From positions 29,005-93,004 of the forward strand of contig JAKBBA010000008.1 of assembly GCA_021808665.1 (NCBI GenBank): a stretch of DNA of 64,000 nucleotides, read 5' to 3'. Under the pieces are notes generated by a model. That model was not told where the DNA came from. It made no database searches and worked only from the letters and a program-made list of their open reading frames with translations. The DNA comes from Actinomycetes bacterium. GTDB taxonomy: Bacteria > Actinomycetota > Acidimicrobiia > Acidimicrobiales > Palsa-688. Below, in pieces: positions 12,038-21,366 of the stretch (its first letter is position 1; the number at the start of each line of letters is the position of its first letter). Both the position numbers and the translations under genes were made by a program.

Positions 12038-12239
12038 CCCCTAACCAGGAGTTTTACCCTCGGGAGGGCCTCGTAGATTCGCCCGGTTAAAGGGCCTGGC
12101 GGCCAAGCGGGCAGGGTGCCGCTCGGCGCAACGCGGGCCTACCGGGGCGTCTACCGATTGATCGAACGGGCTAGGAATGACACCGCGTGAGGTCAGGACT
12201 ATTTTTTTCGACGCGCTCATACCGCCGACGTGATGAACT

Positions 12240-14135
12240 ATGTCCATGCCCTCCAACATCACCATCGCGCGGACCGCTCTGGACGGGTACCCGGATGTCT
12301 ACACTCCCCTAGCCCTGTCGACTCTGGAAGCGCTGGCTCCTCTCGACGGCCGTCGCTTCGAGCTCATGGATTCGCGAATGCAACGCCGCCGTCGCCGAGC
12401 AGCGGAGCGCGAACACCTCAGCTTCCTACCCGAGACCTCGGTGATCGACGGGACCTCTATCACAGTTGCCGATGCTCGAGCCGGCCGCTTCGAGGGAGCG
12501 CCGATCCCCCACGACCTGCGCCGCCAGTGGATCCAGGGCACCGGGCCGGCAACCAAGCCCCGCGCGTCCACGCCGGTGGGGTTGCGCAACGTCGCCTACG
12601 CGCTGCTGTCGGGGGCCGACGGCTGGATGTTCGACGGCGAGGACGCTCTGGGCCAGGTCGACACCATGTCCTTGGACAACCTCCGGAATATGAAGCTGGC
12701 CTTCGCCGGGGACCCGCTGTTCCACGAGGTCGCCGAGGTTGTCGCCGGGGAGATGAACAGGTGGGCCGTCGGCTTCCACGGCCGGGAGATCATCGCCGAC
12801 TGGCGGGAGCAGCTGGAAGTTACCACGCGCATCTTCAGGGCCCGCGGCCTCCACCTCGACGATCGCCACATCACCCATCAAGACGGCCGTGGCTACTCCG
12901 CCAGCATGGCGGACGCTGCGCTCTACCTCGCCAACAACGCAGAGACGTTGCTCTCCCAGAATCGCTCGGTGGTGCTGTACCTGCCTAAGATCCAGACCGC
13001 CTCGGAGGCTGCGCACTGGGCCAGCATTCTCGACGCGATCGAAGACCACCTCGGCCTCGACCGAGGGACCGTGGTCGTCTACATCCTCGTCGAACAGCTC
13101 GAAGCGTGCTTCCAACTCATGGAGATCCGGGCCGCCCTCGGGCGTCACTTCGTTGGTTTCAACACCGGCCGGTGGGACTACATCAACTCGGTGTCGGACG
13201 CCCTCGCCTGGGACCCCGGCTTCGTGAACCCCAACATCGACGCGATCACAATGACCTACGGATACATGCGGGTCTACGAAGAGCGCGTCCGGCGCGCCGT
13301 CAACACGCCCGACCTGAACGGCCGCTATGCGCTTTGGCAAGGCGGCATGGAAGCGAACATACCGGTCGGCACCGACGCTGCCGTCGACGCCGCCATGAAA
13401 CGAGCGGTGTCGGGCGGGCGGCGCGAGCAGAAGGAGGGCGCCTCCGGGAAGTGGGTGGCCCACTGGAAGATGGTGCACGTCATGCGTCCGGTGTGGGAGG
13501 AGGTGGGAGAAGACAACCAGCTCGGCCGGCAGTTCCCTCCGCTCACCTACACGGCTCGGGACGCCGAGGATCTGAGGACGCTAGACGAAGCGCCTCGCAC
13601 GGTTCGGGGTGCCCGCGACCTGATCAGCGTAGGCCTTCAGTACGGCAACGCCTTCGGTCGAGGGTTCCAGGCTGCAGCTCTCAAGCCAGCCGACTTCTTC
13701 GGCGACGACAGCGTCTTGTACCTCATGGAGGACGCTGCGACCGGTGAGATCCGCCTGTCCGTGCTCTGGGAATGGCTCCACAAGAAAGCGGCGTTCAGCG
13801 AAGACGACCCCGACAGCGGGGTCAAGGCGGGCCACCCACTGACGCGCGAGTTGTTCCTGCGACTATTGGAAGAAGAGCACGCCAAGCTCCTGCGAGCCGG
13901 CGGTAACGACGTGCACGACGACTCGAAGGCCACGACCCTGCCCATCGCCAAAGCGATTGTGGAGGCCTACGTGCTCGAAACAGTGAAGGCGCCCTGGTAC
14001 ATCGACCTCCTCAACGTCAACCTCAACGTCACCGACCTCTCCGTAGCCGAGGAGCGGATCCGAAAGTTCCTCGACGCGTTCGCCCAAGACGGCACCCGCA
14101 TCACCCGCAACGTCGATTTCGACACCGAGAAATGA
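12240..14135 (+). CDS. aceB: Malate synthase
   Basis: Malate synthase condenses glyoxylate with acetyl-CoA. The 631-residue product carries [11 protein letters not shown] near residue 128, [32 protein letters not shown] near residue 282, and [15 protein letters not shown] near residue 303, the metal/glyoxylate-binding core of isoform-A-type enzymes. It is longer than typical AceB (about 530) mainly at the C-terminus. Its stop overlaps the isocitrate lyase start (ATGA), so the two glyoxylate-shunt enzymes are coupled. The 200 bp upstream, after the tRNA, hold a T-run near 12200 but no gene I can support. Confidence 0.93.
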   Translation: MSMPSNITIARTALDGYPDVYTPLALSTLEALAPLDGRRFELMDSRMQRRRRRAAEREHLSFLPETSVIDGTSITVADARAGRFEGAPIPHDLRRQWIQGTGPATKPRASTPVGLRNVAYALLSGADGWMFDGEDALGQVDTMSLDNLRNMKLAFAGDPLFHEVAEVVAGEMNRWAVGFHGREIIADWREQLEVTTRIFRARGLHLDDRHITHQDGRGYSASMADAALYLANNAETLLSQNRSVVLYLPKIQTASEAAHWASILDAIEDHLGLDRGTVVVYILVEQLEACFQLMEIRAALGRHFVGFNTGRWDYINSVSDALAWDPGFVNPNIDAITMTYGYMRVYEERVRRAVNTPDLNGRYALWQGGMEANIPVGTDAAVDAAMKRAVSGGRREQKEGASGKWVAHWKMVHVMRPVWEEVGEDNQLGRQFPPLTYTARDAEDLRTLDEAPRTVRGARDLISVGLQYGNAFGRGFQAAALKPADFFGDDSVLYLMEDAATGEIRLSVLWEWLHKKAAFSEDDPDSGVKAGHPLTRELFLRLLEEEHAKLLRAGGNDVHDDSKATTLPIAKAIVEAYVLETVKAPWYIDLLNVNLNVTDLSVAEERIRKFLDAFAQDGTRITRNVDFDTEK

Positions 14136-16411
14136 AAGAATCCACCATGACATTCGACGACAACGTCGCTGCCGCTCGCAGCTACATGGAAAGTGACCGC
14201 TTCAGCGGCATAACCCGCCTCTATTCGGCCCGTCAAGTGGCCGAGCAGCAGGGGAGCATCGAGAGCGGCTACCCGGTCGCCCGGGCAAACGCCGCCGCGT
14301 TCTACGACCGTCTACGGGAGCTCTTCTCGGCGCGCAAGTCGATCACCACTTTCGGCCCCTACTCGCCTAGCCAGGCCGTGACGATGAAGCGGATGGGTAT
14401 CGAGGGCATCTACCTTGGTGGCTGGGCGACCTCGGCGAAGGGCTCGATTCAGGAGGACCCAGGTGCCGATCTGGCCAGCTACCCGCTCTCCCAGGTGCCC
14501 GACGAGGCATCCGCGATTGTGCGCGCCCTATTGACCGCAGACAAGAACCAGACTTACCAGCGGTCGCGCTTGTCGGCAGCCGAACTTGCGAGCGCCCCCG
14601 AACCGATCGACTACCGACCGTTTATCATCGCCGACGCCGACACCGGTCACGGCGGCGATGCTGCCGTGAGGAACCTGATCCGCCGCTTCGTCGAGGTCGG
14701 GGTCACCGGCTACCACATAGAAGACCAGCGCCCCGGCACCAAGAAGTGCGGCCACCAAGGCGGCAAGGTCCTCGTCGGAGTGGACGAGCAGATCAAACGC
14801 CTGAACACCGCCCGCTTCCAACTCGACGTGATGCGGGTACCGGGCATCATCGTGGCCCGAACCGACGCTGAAGCAGCGAACCTGCTCGACAGCAGCGGCG
14901 ACGAGCGGGACCACCCCTTCATCCTCGGAGCGACACGCGCCGACGTCCCGTCGTACAAACTGACGACGCTGGCTCTGATGCGCGCCTTCTACAACGCAGG
15001 AGCCCGTATCTTTAACGGATTCACGCTTTACAAGGTCACCGACAAGGAATATGCAGCGGCCGACGAGTGGCTTGAGCGCACGGGCATCGCCGCGTTGGCC
15101 CGTGCCGCAGCCGAAGATACTGCCGGTGCCGACGAGCCTGTAGTAGAGCGGGCCTACGACAAGGTCGCCAACGAGATGGTCGGACGTTGGGAGGTCGAGT
15201 CAGGTCTCATGACCATCGGCGAGGCGGTATTGGCCGCTTTGAAGAGCCGTTTGGAGGATGGCGACGAGGCACCCGTCAGCGAGGACGACTGGGTCGCCTT
15301 CGCCCGAACGGCGTCGTTTTGGGCTGTGCGAGCCGAGGCGCGCGAGCTTGGCATCGACTTCTACTGGGACGCTGAGGTGGCCCGCACCCCTGAGGGCTTC
15401 TACCAGGTTCGCGGCGGGTTGGACTACGCGGTCCGCAAGTCCCTGTCGGTCGCTGCGTACGCTGACCTGGTGTGGATGGAGACTGCGTCCGCGGATATCC
15501 GCGAGGCGCAGGAGTTCGCCGAGGCTATCCACGCGGAGTTCCCCGACAAGATGCTCGCCTACAACCTTTCGCCGTCGTTCAACTGGGACTCGACCGGCAT
15601 GACCGACGAGGAGATGCGCGAGTTCCCCAAGAAGTTGGGCGAGGCGGGCTTCGTGTTCAACTTCATCACCTACGGCGGCCACCAGATCGACGGTGTCGCA
15701 GCCGAAGAGTTCGCAACGGCCCTGCGGGAGGACGGCATGCTGGCCCTGGCTCAGATCCAACGCAAGATCCGCCTGCTCGAGTCACCCTACCGTACACCGC
15801 AGACCCTCGTCGGCGGGCCACGCCTCGACGCCGCTTTGGCGGCGTCGTCGGCGCGTACAGCGACGACGAAAGCCATGGGGAAAGGCTCGACGCAGGTCCA
15901 GCACCTGGCGCAAACCGAGCTTCCCAAGAAAGTTCTCGAAGACTGGCTCGCCGAGTGGAGGCAGGTCTACGGCTTCGAGGAGCCGCTCACGGTACGTCTG
16001 CGGCCGAGCCGCGAGGGTGCTGACGTCCTCGAACTGTCGGTGCTGGGCGCCGGTGGCGACGACGACCGAAGAGCCAACTTGATCTTCGCTTTGATCACTG
16101 ATCGCCACGGGCAGGTGATCCTTTCGGTCCGGGACCAGAACACGTTCGGCTCCGAGCTGCGCCAAAAGCGTCTGATGACCCTGCTTCACCTCTACGTCCT
16201 CAAGCGCTACCGGGTGTCCACCGTCCACTACGTCACACCGACCGAAGACAACGACAATCAGACCAAGAGAATGGCCGAGCAGGGCATCTACAGCGCCGTG
16301 AACACCGAGGTCGGCCAGATCATCGTCGCCAAGGTCAACACCACAACAGTCGACACTCTCGCCGACAACGTGGCCGGTGCCCTCAGCAAGCTCATCCGCA
16401 AGGAGGACTGA
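14132..16411 (+). CDS. aceA: Isocitrate lyase, long (ICL2-like) form
   Basis: Isocitrate lyase splits isocitrate into succinate and glyoxylate. The catalytic motif KKCGHQGGK is at about residues 204-212. Other core segments are [35 protein letters not shown], and [16 protein letters not shown]. At 759 residues it corresponds to the long ICL2 type seen in mycobacteria rather than the approximately 430-residue form. It overlaps aceB by four bases; ATG at 14147 ([14 protein letters not shown]) is an alternative start. Confidence 0.94.
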   Translation: MKESTMTFDDNVAAARSYMESDRFSGITRLYSARQVAEQQGSIESGYPVARANAAAFYDRLRELFSARKSITTFGPYSPSQAVTMKRMGIEGIYLGGWATSAKGSIQEDPGADLASYPLSQVPDEASAIVRALLTADKNQTYQRSRLSAAELASAPEPIDYRPFIIADADTGHGGDAAVRNLIRRFVEVGVTGYHIEDQRPGTKKCGHQGGKVLVGVDEQIKRLNTARFQLDVMRVPGIIVARTDAEAANLLDSSGDERDHPFILGATRADVPSYKLTTLALMRAFYNAGARIFNGFTLYKVTDKEYAAADEWLERTGIAALARAAAEDTAGADEPVVERAYDKVANEMVGRWEVESGLMTIGEAVLAALKSRLEDGDEAPVSEDDWVAFARTASFWAVRAEARELGIDFYWDAEVARTPEGFYQVRGGLDYAVRKSLSVAAYADLVWMETASADIREAQEFAEAIHAEFPDKMLAYNLSPSFNWDSTGMTDEEMREFPKKLGEAGFVFNFITYGGHQIDGVAAEEFATALREDGMLALAQIQRKIRLLESPYRTPQTLVGGPRLDAALAASSARTATTKAMGKGSTQVQHLAQTELPKKVLEDWLAEWRQVYGFEEPLTVRLRPSREGADVLELSVLGAGGDDDRRANLIFALITDRHGQVILSVRDQNTFGSELRQKRLMTLLHLYVLKRYRVSTVHYVTPTEDNDNQTKRMAEQGIYSAVNTEVGQIIVAKVNTTTVDTLADNVAGALSKLIRKED

Positions 16412-16515
16412 GGGGATAGCCCGCTCCCGCCACCGGCCGGGCTCACGGCGGGCCTGCGCGATCTTTGAGCCCAAACTGCCCTCGTCTGCGGTCGCCGGCG
16501 GGTAGCTTGTCGATC

Positions 16516-17295
16516 ATGGCCTGGGTCGAGCGCAGCGGGTTCCGTCTCTACGCTGAGCGCGCCGGTGCCGGCCCTGCGCTGCTGTACATCAGCGGCACCG
16601 GCGGAGACCTGCGCAACCGGCCCAACGGTTTCGACACTCCCGGTGTAGGTTCGTTCGATTGCGTCTGCTACGACCAGCGGGGTCTCGGCCGCAGCGGCCG
16701 CCCAAAGGACTCTTACACCATGGCCGATTTCGCGGACGACGCGGCTGCGATGCTCGACTGGGCGGGGTGGTCACGTGCTGCGGTGCTGGGAGTCTCCTTC
16801 GGCGGCATGGTCGCCCAGGAGCTCATCTTGCGCCACCCGGACCGGGTGAGCAGAGCTGTCCTGGCTTGCACGTCGAGTGGAGGCATAGGCGGGTCTTCGT
16901 ATCCACTCCACGAACTAGCGACACTCCGACCTGAACAGCGCGCGGCTAAGACGGCCGAGCTGATCGACACCCGCTGGGCGAACCCAGCGAACCCCGACCC
17001 GCTACGCAAGACAACGCTGAGCAGCCTCGGCGCGGCCCGCGCCCTCGACGGTGGCGCTATAGCGCAACTCCAAGCCCGCCGAGGCCACGACACCTGGGAT
17101 CGCCTCGCCGGCGTAACCTGCCCGGTGCTGGTGGCCGCGGGACGCTACGACGGGATCGCCCCGCTCGCCAACGCCGAGGCGTTGGCCGCCCGAATCCCCC
17201 GAGCCCGCCTCGAAGTCTTCGAAGGGGGCCACTTGTTCTTAGCCCAGGACCCTTCCGCTGCGACGAAGATCACGGCGTTCCTCGCCGCCTCGTAA
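16516..17295 (+). CDS. Alpha/beta hydrolase
   Basis: A 259-residue single-domain alpha/beta hydrolase. The oxyanion region LLYISGTGGDLR, the nucleophile elbow GVSFGGM with Ser near residue 94, the acid in AAGRYDGIAP and the C-terminal histidine in EGGHLFLAQD form a complete triad. Substrate is not predictable. ATG at 16516 is chosen because the fold starts immediately after it; upstream codons are proline/serine-rich and non-conserved in character. Convergent with the EAL gene. Confidence 0.88.
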   Translation: MAWVERSGFRLYAERAGAGPALLYISGTGGDLRNRPNGFDTPGVGSFDCVCYDQRGLGRSGRPKDSYTMADFADDAAAMLDWAGWSRAAVLGVSFGGMVAQELILRHPDRVSRAVLACTSSGGIGGSSYPLHELATLRPEQRAAKTAELIDTRWANPANPDPLRKTTLSSLGAARALDGGAIAQLQARRGHDTWDRLAGVTCPVLVAAGRYDGIAPLANAEALAARIPRARLEVFEGGHLFLAQDPSAATKITAFLAAS

Positions 17296-17303
17296 GCCCA
17301 GCC

Positions 17304-17339
17304 CCGGCAGCGCAGGCGCTGTACCGGCAGTGCAGGCGC
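17304..17339. repeat. Two 16-bp imperfect direct repeats with 20-bp period
   Basis: CCGGCAGCGCAGGCGC (17304-17319) and CCGGCAGTGCAGGCGC (17324-17339) differ at one base and lie between convergent genes. They could be a transcription-end structure or a short slipped duplication. Confidence 0.5.
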
Positions 17340-17362
17340 CATCCGGGACGAAATGTCACCGG

Positions 17363-18766
17363 CTATGAAGCCTCGTGGCAGTCTGCGGCCGGCGGGCTTA
17401 TCCGGGCCGCCATCGAGCGAGCGGCCGCTGTTACGGTGTTCCTGTCATAGGTCAGCACATAGCGGAACCTTCGCTGCAAGTCGGGGGAGTCGTCGCCCAG
17501 GTCCGAGGCCAGCAAGGCGAAGGACTCCTGCGCTCCGACCACGACAACCGACCACTCCAGGCGCATCGGGTCGGTCCGGCTCAGCTCCACCCAGCGCATC
17601 CCAACCCGACCGGCCGGCGAGATGGCCGCCCCATCGCGCCCTGGCCTGCCCGTTCCGAAAGTGGCGACCAGAGGGGAGTTGCGCGACATCGCCTCGTAGC
17701 GAGCCTTAGTCAGCGAAGTCAGCCGGGCGTGGTCTTGAACTGCGGCGAACACCACCGGAGCTACCATCTGAAACGCCCGATCCTCCACATGACGTGCGAT
17801 GCCTAACAGCAAACCTTTACGAGCCACCCTGACCCTGCTGTTCGCCTCCACGAGAGAGAATGGTGATGCTACGGGCCTCTCCGCTTTCATGGGCTCGAAC
17901 GCAGCCTGGTGAGGGAGGTCCGAGGCGCTTAGCGGTCCCGGCCTGCCGAAATACCATCCCTGCCCGAGCGTAGCGCCGAGGGCGATGGCCTGTTCAAGGT
18001 GACCTCTGGTCTCGATGCCCTCCGCTAGGACCAAAGCGCCGCTGTGCTCGGCGTAAGCCTGGACCCCGGCAATGACCCTACTCTGGGTGGGTCCCGGCCA
18101 TGCCTGCACCAAGCCTAGGTCGAGCTTTACCACGTCGGGCGATACAAGCGGCAGGAGAGCAAGAGCCGACGGGTCAGCACCTACGTCGTCGAGGGCGATT
18201 CCTATGCCTTCCCTGCGGGCCAGGGCGATCACGGACATCAGACCGGCCGGGTCGCCGCTCAAGGCTCGCTCTGTCAGCTCCAACGTCACCCGCAGCCTCC
18301 GCGAGGCTTGCTCGAACAGTCGGCTCGAACCTGCCCGTGCTAGACACCCGAGCGCTGCCGGTTCGACGTTGACGAACAGATGCTGACGGTCGGAAAGGCC
18401 CGCGTCGATTGCTCCTCTTATGGCGGCGAGCCTGCACGCCGAGTCTACTTCGGTGACGCGATCCCCGGCTCGGGCGAACACGTCGGCCGGCGAGTAACCC
18501 AGGCGAGGCCACCTGGCCAGCGCTTCGAAGGCGACCACCGCACCTGTACCCAGGTCCACTATCGGCTGGTAGGCCGGGCGCAGCTGCTCGGGGTCGATCA
18601 GAAGGTCGATCACCTCGTCGCTGTAGGCGAGCGTGCCGCCTCGGGCCTCCGAAAGCCCGGTGACCCAAGCCGAGGCGGTGCCGCCACCAGGCGAAGCGAC
18701 ACCCGTGTTCCTGGGCTCGCCGTGCGGCAGTTCGATCTCAGGTCGGCTTGTCGACGGCGACAGCAT
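17363..18766 (-). CDS. EAL-domain cyclic-di-GMP phosphodiesterase with C-terminal DICT domain
   Basis: The EAL domain spans roughly residues 50-295 and degrades c-di-GMP. The catalytic set appears intact: FEALARWP, FVNVEP, LELTERA, ALDDVGAD, VKLDLGLV, VLAEGIET and GQGWYFGRP. Residues about 325-460 resemble the DICT sensory domain (FQMVAPVVFAAVQDHARLTS, then RFRYVLTYDRNTV), which co-occurs with EAL and GGDEF proteins. There is no membrane segment or signal peptide. It is divergently arranged with the ThDP enzyme gene. Confidence 0.88.
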   Translation of the reverse strand: MLSPSTSRPEIELPHGEPRNTGVASPGGGTASAWVTGLSEARGGTLAYSDEVIDLLIDPEQLRPAYQPIVDLGTGAVVAFEALARWPRLGYSPADVFARAGDRVTEVDSACRLAAIRGAIDAGLSDRQHLFVNVEPAALGCLARAGSSRLFEQASRRLRVTLELTERALSGDPAGLMSVIALARREGIGIALDDVGADPSALALLPLVSPDVVKLDLGLVQAWPGPTQSRVIAGVQAYAEHSGALVLAEGIETRGHLEQAIALGATLGQGWYFGRPGPLSASDLPHQAAFEPMKAERPVASPFSLVEANSRVRVARKGLLLGIARHVEDRAFQMVAPVVFAAVQDHARLTSLTKARYEAMSRNSPLVATFGTGRPGRDGAAISPAGRVGMRWVELSRTDPMRLEWSVVVVGAQESFALLASDLGDDSPDLQRRFRYVLTYDRNTVTAAARSMAARISPPAADCHEAS

Positions 18767-18841
18767 TTGATAAGTCCTCGGTCACGTGAAATGAGGGCTT
18801 GAGCGATAGAACTCCGGCGGCGATGCCGCAGTCACTAGCGT

Positions 18842-20497
18842 GTGGACATGACCGACCCTTCCGACCGTCACACCGGGGACCTAGCGTTGGGACCACTGCT
18901 CGACGCCGGTGTGGACACCATGTTCACCTTGAACGGCGGCCACGTGTGGCCTCTCTATGACGCCGCACGCAAAGCTGGCATGCGCATCGTCGACACCCGC
19001 CACGAGCAGACAGCCGTGTGGGCCGCCGAGGCATGGGCCAAGCTCACCAGAGGTCCCGGCCTTGCAGTGCTGACAGCCGGGCCGGGAGTTACCAACGGTG
19101 TCAGCGCTATAACCTCCGCATTTTTCAACGGCTCCCCCCTCGTGGTGCTCGGCGGCCGGGCCCCGCAAGGTCGCTGGGGCTCCGGATCCCTCCAGGAGAT
19201 CGACCACCAGCCGATCGTCAGTTCGATAACCAAGATGGCAGCCACGGCCTTCGACTCTGACGAAGCCCGATCCCTAGTGGCCCGCGCTCTTCGGACCGCC
19301 ACGGAAGCCCACCGCGGTCCTGTGTTCGTCGATTTCCCGATGGACGTGCTCTTCTCGCCGGCCGCGGGGACCTCCCCGGGGACCAGCAACGACGCACAGG
19401 GCGCTGGCTCCCGCAGCGACGCCCATACCGCCAGCGTCGACGGCGACTTCGGTCGCGTGGCTGAGTTGATCGCGGGGGCCGAAAGGCCTGCGCTGATAGC
19501 GGGCAGCGACGTCTACTGGGCGGGCGCATGGGAGTCCCTGCGCCGAGCAGCCGAGGCGATGGAGATACCGTGCTATGCGAACGGAATGGGCCGCGGATGC
19601 CTCCCCGGCGACCACCGCCTGGCGTTCAGTCGAACCCGCTCGATGCTGAGCAAAGAGGCTGACCTGGTGGTCGTCGCTGGGACTCCGCTCGACTTCCGCC
19701 TGGGCTTCGGGCGTTTCGGGGACGCACACGTCGTGCACCTAGTGGACAGCCCGGAGGACAAGTCCCCGCTCGCGCCTAGCGTGCTGGGCGTGGCCGGCGA
19801 CCTGACAGCGGCCTTCGAGACGATTGCCGCCTGGAACGGACCGGTCGCTGACCACAGCGGCTGGGTCAGCCGTCTGAGAGAGGAAGAGACCGCTCACAAC
19901 GCCGCCGATCTGATCAAATTATGCTCAGGGTCGGACCCGATAAAACCCACACGTGTTTTCGGCGAGCTAAACCGGCGCCTCGACCGTGACGCCGTGGTCA
20001 TATGCGATGGCGGCGACTTCGCGTCCTACGCAGGCAAGTACGTGACCACCTTCACCCCGGGCTGCTGGTTGGACACAGGACCTTACGGTTGCCTTGGCAA
20101 CGGTCTCGGCTACGCCGCAGCAGCACGCCTTGCGAGACCCGACTCCCAAGTCGTGGCAGTACTCGGCGACGGTGCCGCAGGATTCGCCCTCGGCGACTTA
20201 GACACGCTGGTGAGGCACCAGCTACCCGCTGTCCTCATCGTCGGCAACAACGGGATCTGGGGCTTGGAGAAGCACCCCATGCGCGCCGTGTACGGCTACG
20301 ATGTGGCCTGCGACCTTCAGCCGGGCACCCGCTACGATCTCGTCGCCAAGGCACTCGGGGCAGACGGCGAGACCGTGACCACCCCGTCGGCGATAGGGCC
20401 TGCTCTAGACCGGGCGTTCGCCTCCGAGGTCCCCTACGTGGTCAACGTCCTCACCGACCCCGAAGACCAGTACCCGCGAAGCTCAAACTTGGGATAA
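18842..20497 (+). CDS. Thiamine-diphosphate enzyme, acetolactate synthase large-subunit-like
   Basis: The ThDP enzyme architecture is complete: N-terminal Pyr domain with the catalytic-Glu segment IVDTRHEQTAVWAAEAWAK, a central FAD/regulatory-like domain, and C-terminal PP domain with the GDG-NN motif VLGDGAAGFALGDLD then VGNNGIWG. It is of the acetolactate synthase/2-hydroxyacyl-CoA lyase/oxalyl-CoA decarboxylase superfamily. No small subunit is adjacent, so biosynthetic IlvB function is doubtful. Starts GTG 18842 or ATG 18848 are both possible. Confidence 0.85.
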   Translation: MDMTDPSDRHTGDLALGPLLDAGVDTMFTLNGGHVWPLYDAARKAGMRIVDTRHEQTAVWAAEAWAKLTRGPGLAVLTAGPGVTNGVSAITSAFFNGSPLVVLGGRAPQGRWGSGSLQEIDHQPIVSSITKMAATAFDSDEARSLVARALRTATEAHRGPVFVDFPMDVLFSPAAGTSPGTSNDAQGAGSRSDAHTASVDGDFGRVAELIAGAERPALIAGSDVYWAGAWESLRRAAEAMEIPCYANGMGRGCLPGDHRLAFSRTRSMLSKEADLVVVAGTPLDFRLGFGRFGDAHVVHLVDSPEDKSPLAPSVLGVAGDLTAAFETIAAWNGPVADHSGWVSRLREEETAHNAADLIKLCSGSDPIKPTRVFGELNRRLDRDAVVICDGGDFASYAGKYVTTFTPGCWLDTGPYGCLGNGLGYAAAARLARPDSQVVAVLGDGAAGFALGDLDTLVRHQLPAVLIVGNNGIWGLEKHPMRAVYGYDVACDLQPGTRYDLVAKALGADGETVTTPSAIGPALDRAFASEVPYVVNVLTDPEDQYPRSSNLG

Positions 20498-20500
20498 CAG

Positions 20501-20519
20501 GTAAGGTCTCAGACCTTAC
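20501..20519. promoter_or_regulatory. Perfect 19-bp palindrome, likely TetR operator
   Basis: GTAAGGTCT-C-AGACCTTAC is a perfect inverted repeat with 9-bp arms and a one-base centre. It lies three bases after the ThDP gene stop and 55 bp upstream of the TetR gene, which is the size and position of a TetR-family operator. It lacks a T-tract, so a terminator is less likely. Confidence 0.6.
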
Positions 20520-20574
20520 TCACTCAAGGTGACAACCTGCGCGGCCTGCGCGGAGTGTCGTACACTGGGAGGCA

Positions 20575-21249
20575 GTGACCGCCTTCACGATGCCGCCTGC
20601 TGACACACCCGACCCGGCGACTCCGCCACGTCGCAAGCGAAACCCCCGAGGACAGGGCTCAAGGCTTCGTGAGGAGATCATCCAGGCGACCAGCGTCCTG
20701 TTGGAGCGCACAGCCAACGAGGATTCGGTCACCTTGAGGGCTATCGCACGGGAGATCGGGATCGCCTCACCGTCGATCAGTTCTCACTTCGCCGACCGCA
20801 TGGAGATCCTCGACGCGGTAATCGCTCGCGAGGTGACTGAACTCTACGAGATGCTGGCAGAGGCAGTCGCCGCCCAGACCGACCCGGTCGAAAGGCTCCT
20901 CGCAGCGGCGCGCTCCTACTACAACTATGGCGTCACCCGTCCCAGCCGGTACCGCCTCCTGCTCGGCAGGCGGTTCCTCCCCGACTGGAGCGAGGACCGG
21001 CCGATGACCGAATCCTTGCAGGTCACCGGCGCGACCTTCCAGATGATCGAAGGTCTGGTCCAAGACTGCATCGACGCCGGAAGGTCGCGTAACACCGACG
21101 CTTCGACGACAGCCGTATCACTTTGGGTGCTTCTCCACGGTGTGCTTGCGCTTCCCACCTCTATAACCAGCTTCCCGTGGCCGGATATGGAACAGGTACT
21201 TGAAGAAGCGATGCACCGCGTCGCAGGGCTCGACGTAACCGGATCCTGA
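20575..21249 (+). CDS. TetR-family transcriptional regulator
   Basis: The N-terminal HTH contains SVTLRAIAREIGIASPSISS followed by HFADRMEILDAVI, a standard TetR DNA-binding domain (about residues 30-80). The C-terminal ligand domain has WVLLHGVLALPTSITSFPWP, like the TetR_C_33/WHG-type. GTG at 20575 sits only two bases after GGGAGG, so ATG at 20590 (MPPADTPDPATPP) may be the true start. The 19-bp palindrome upstream is its candidate site. Confidence 0.9.
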   Translation: MTAFTMPPADTPDPATPPRRKRNPRGQGSRLREEIIQATSVLLERTANEDSVTLRAIAREIGIASPSISSHFADRMEILDAVIAREVTELYEMLAEAVAAQTDPVERLLAAARSYYNYGVTRPSRYRLLLGRRFLPDWSEDRPMTESLQVTGATFQMIEGLVQDCIDAGRSRNTDASTTAVSLWVLLHGVLALPTSITSFPWPDMEQVLEEAMHRVAGLDVTGS

Positions 21250-21316
21250 CCAGCCGGTTCGCTGGCCCGCCCGCTCGCTGACCTTTCCCGGACAGCTACT
21301 CGCTGGGGACCGTTAT

Positions 21317-21330
21317 GTGACCTAAGCCTC
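21317..21330 (+). promoter_or_regulatory. DevR/DosR-box-like site (degenerate) upstream of phosphoketolase
   Basis: GTGACCTAAGCCTC lies 36 bp before the phosphoketolase ATG. Its first ten bases are identical to the site at 30851 (GTGACCTAAGGCCC), and its 5-4-5 layout resembles the DosR core GGGAC-N4-GTCCC, though the right arm is degenerate. Confidence 0.4.
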
Positions 21331-21366
21331 TTGTAGGCGAACGTCGCCGGGGGGACACTTAAAGGC

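Noticed and set aside
12041..12265. 74-codon minus-strand frame between tRNA-Ala and aceB
   Set aside because: No ribosome-binding site or recognisable sequence; it crosses the aceB start.
12426..13478. 350-codon minus-strand frame opposite aceB
   Set aside because: Long antisense frames are expected in high-GC DNA; composition is His/Val/Asp-biased and it lies fully opposite a well-supported enzyme.
16412..16475. GC-rich hairpins after isocitrate lyase
   Set aside because: Several weak pairings are possible but none has a T-tract or dominates, so no terminator is called.
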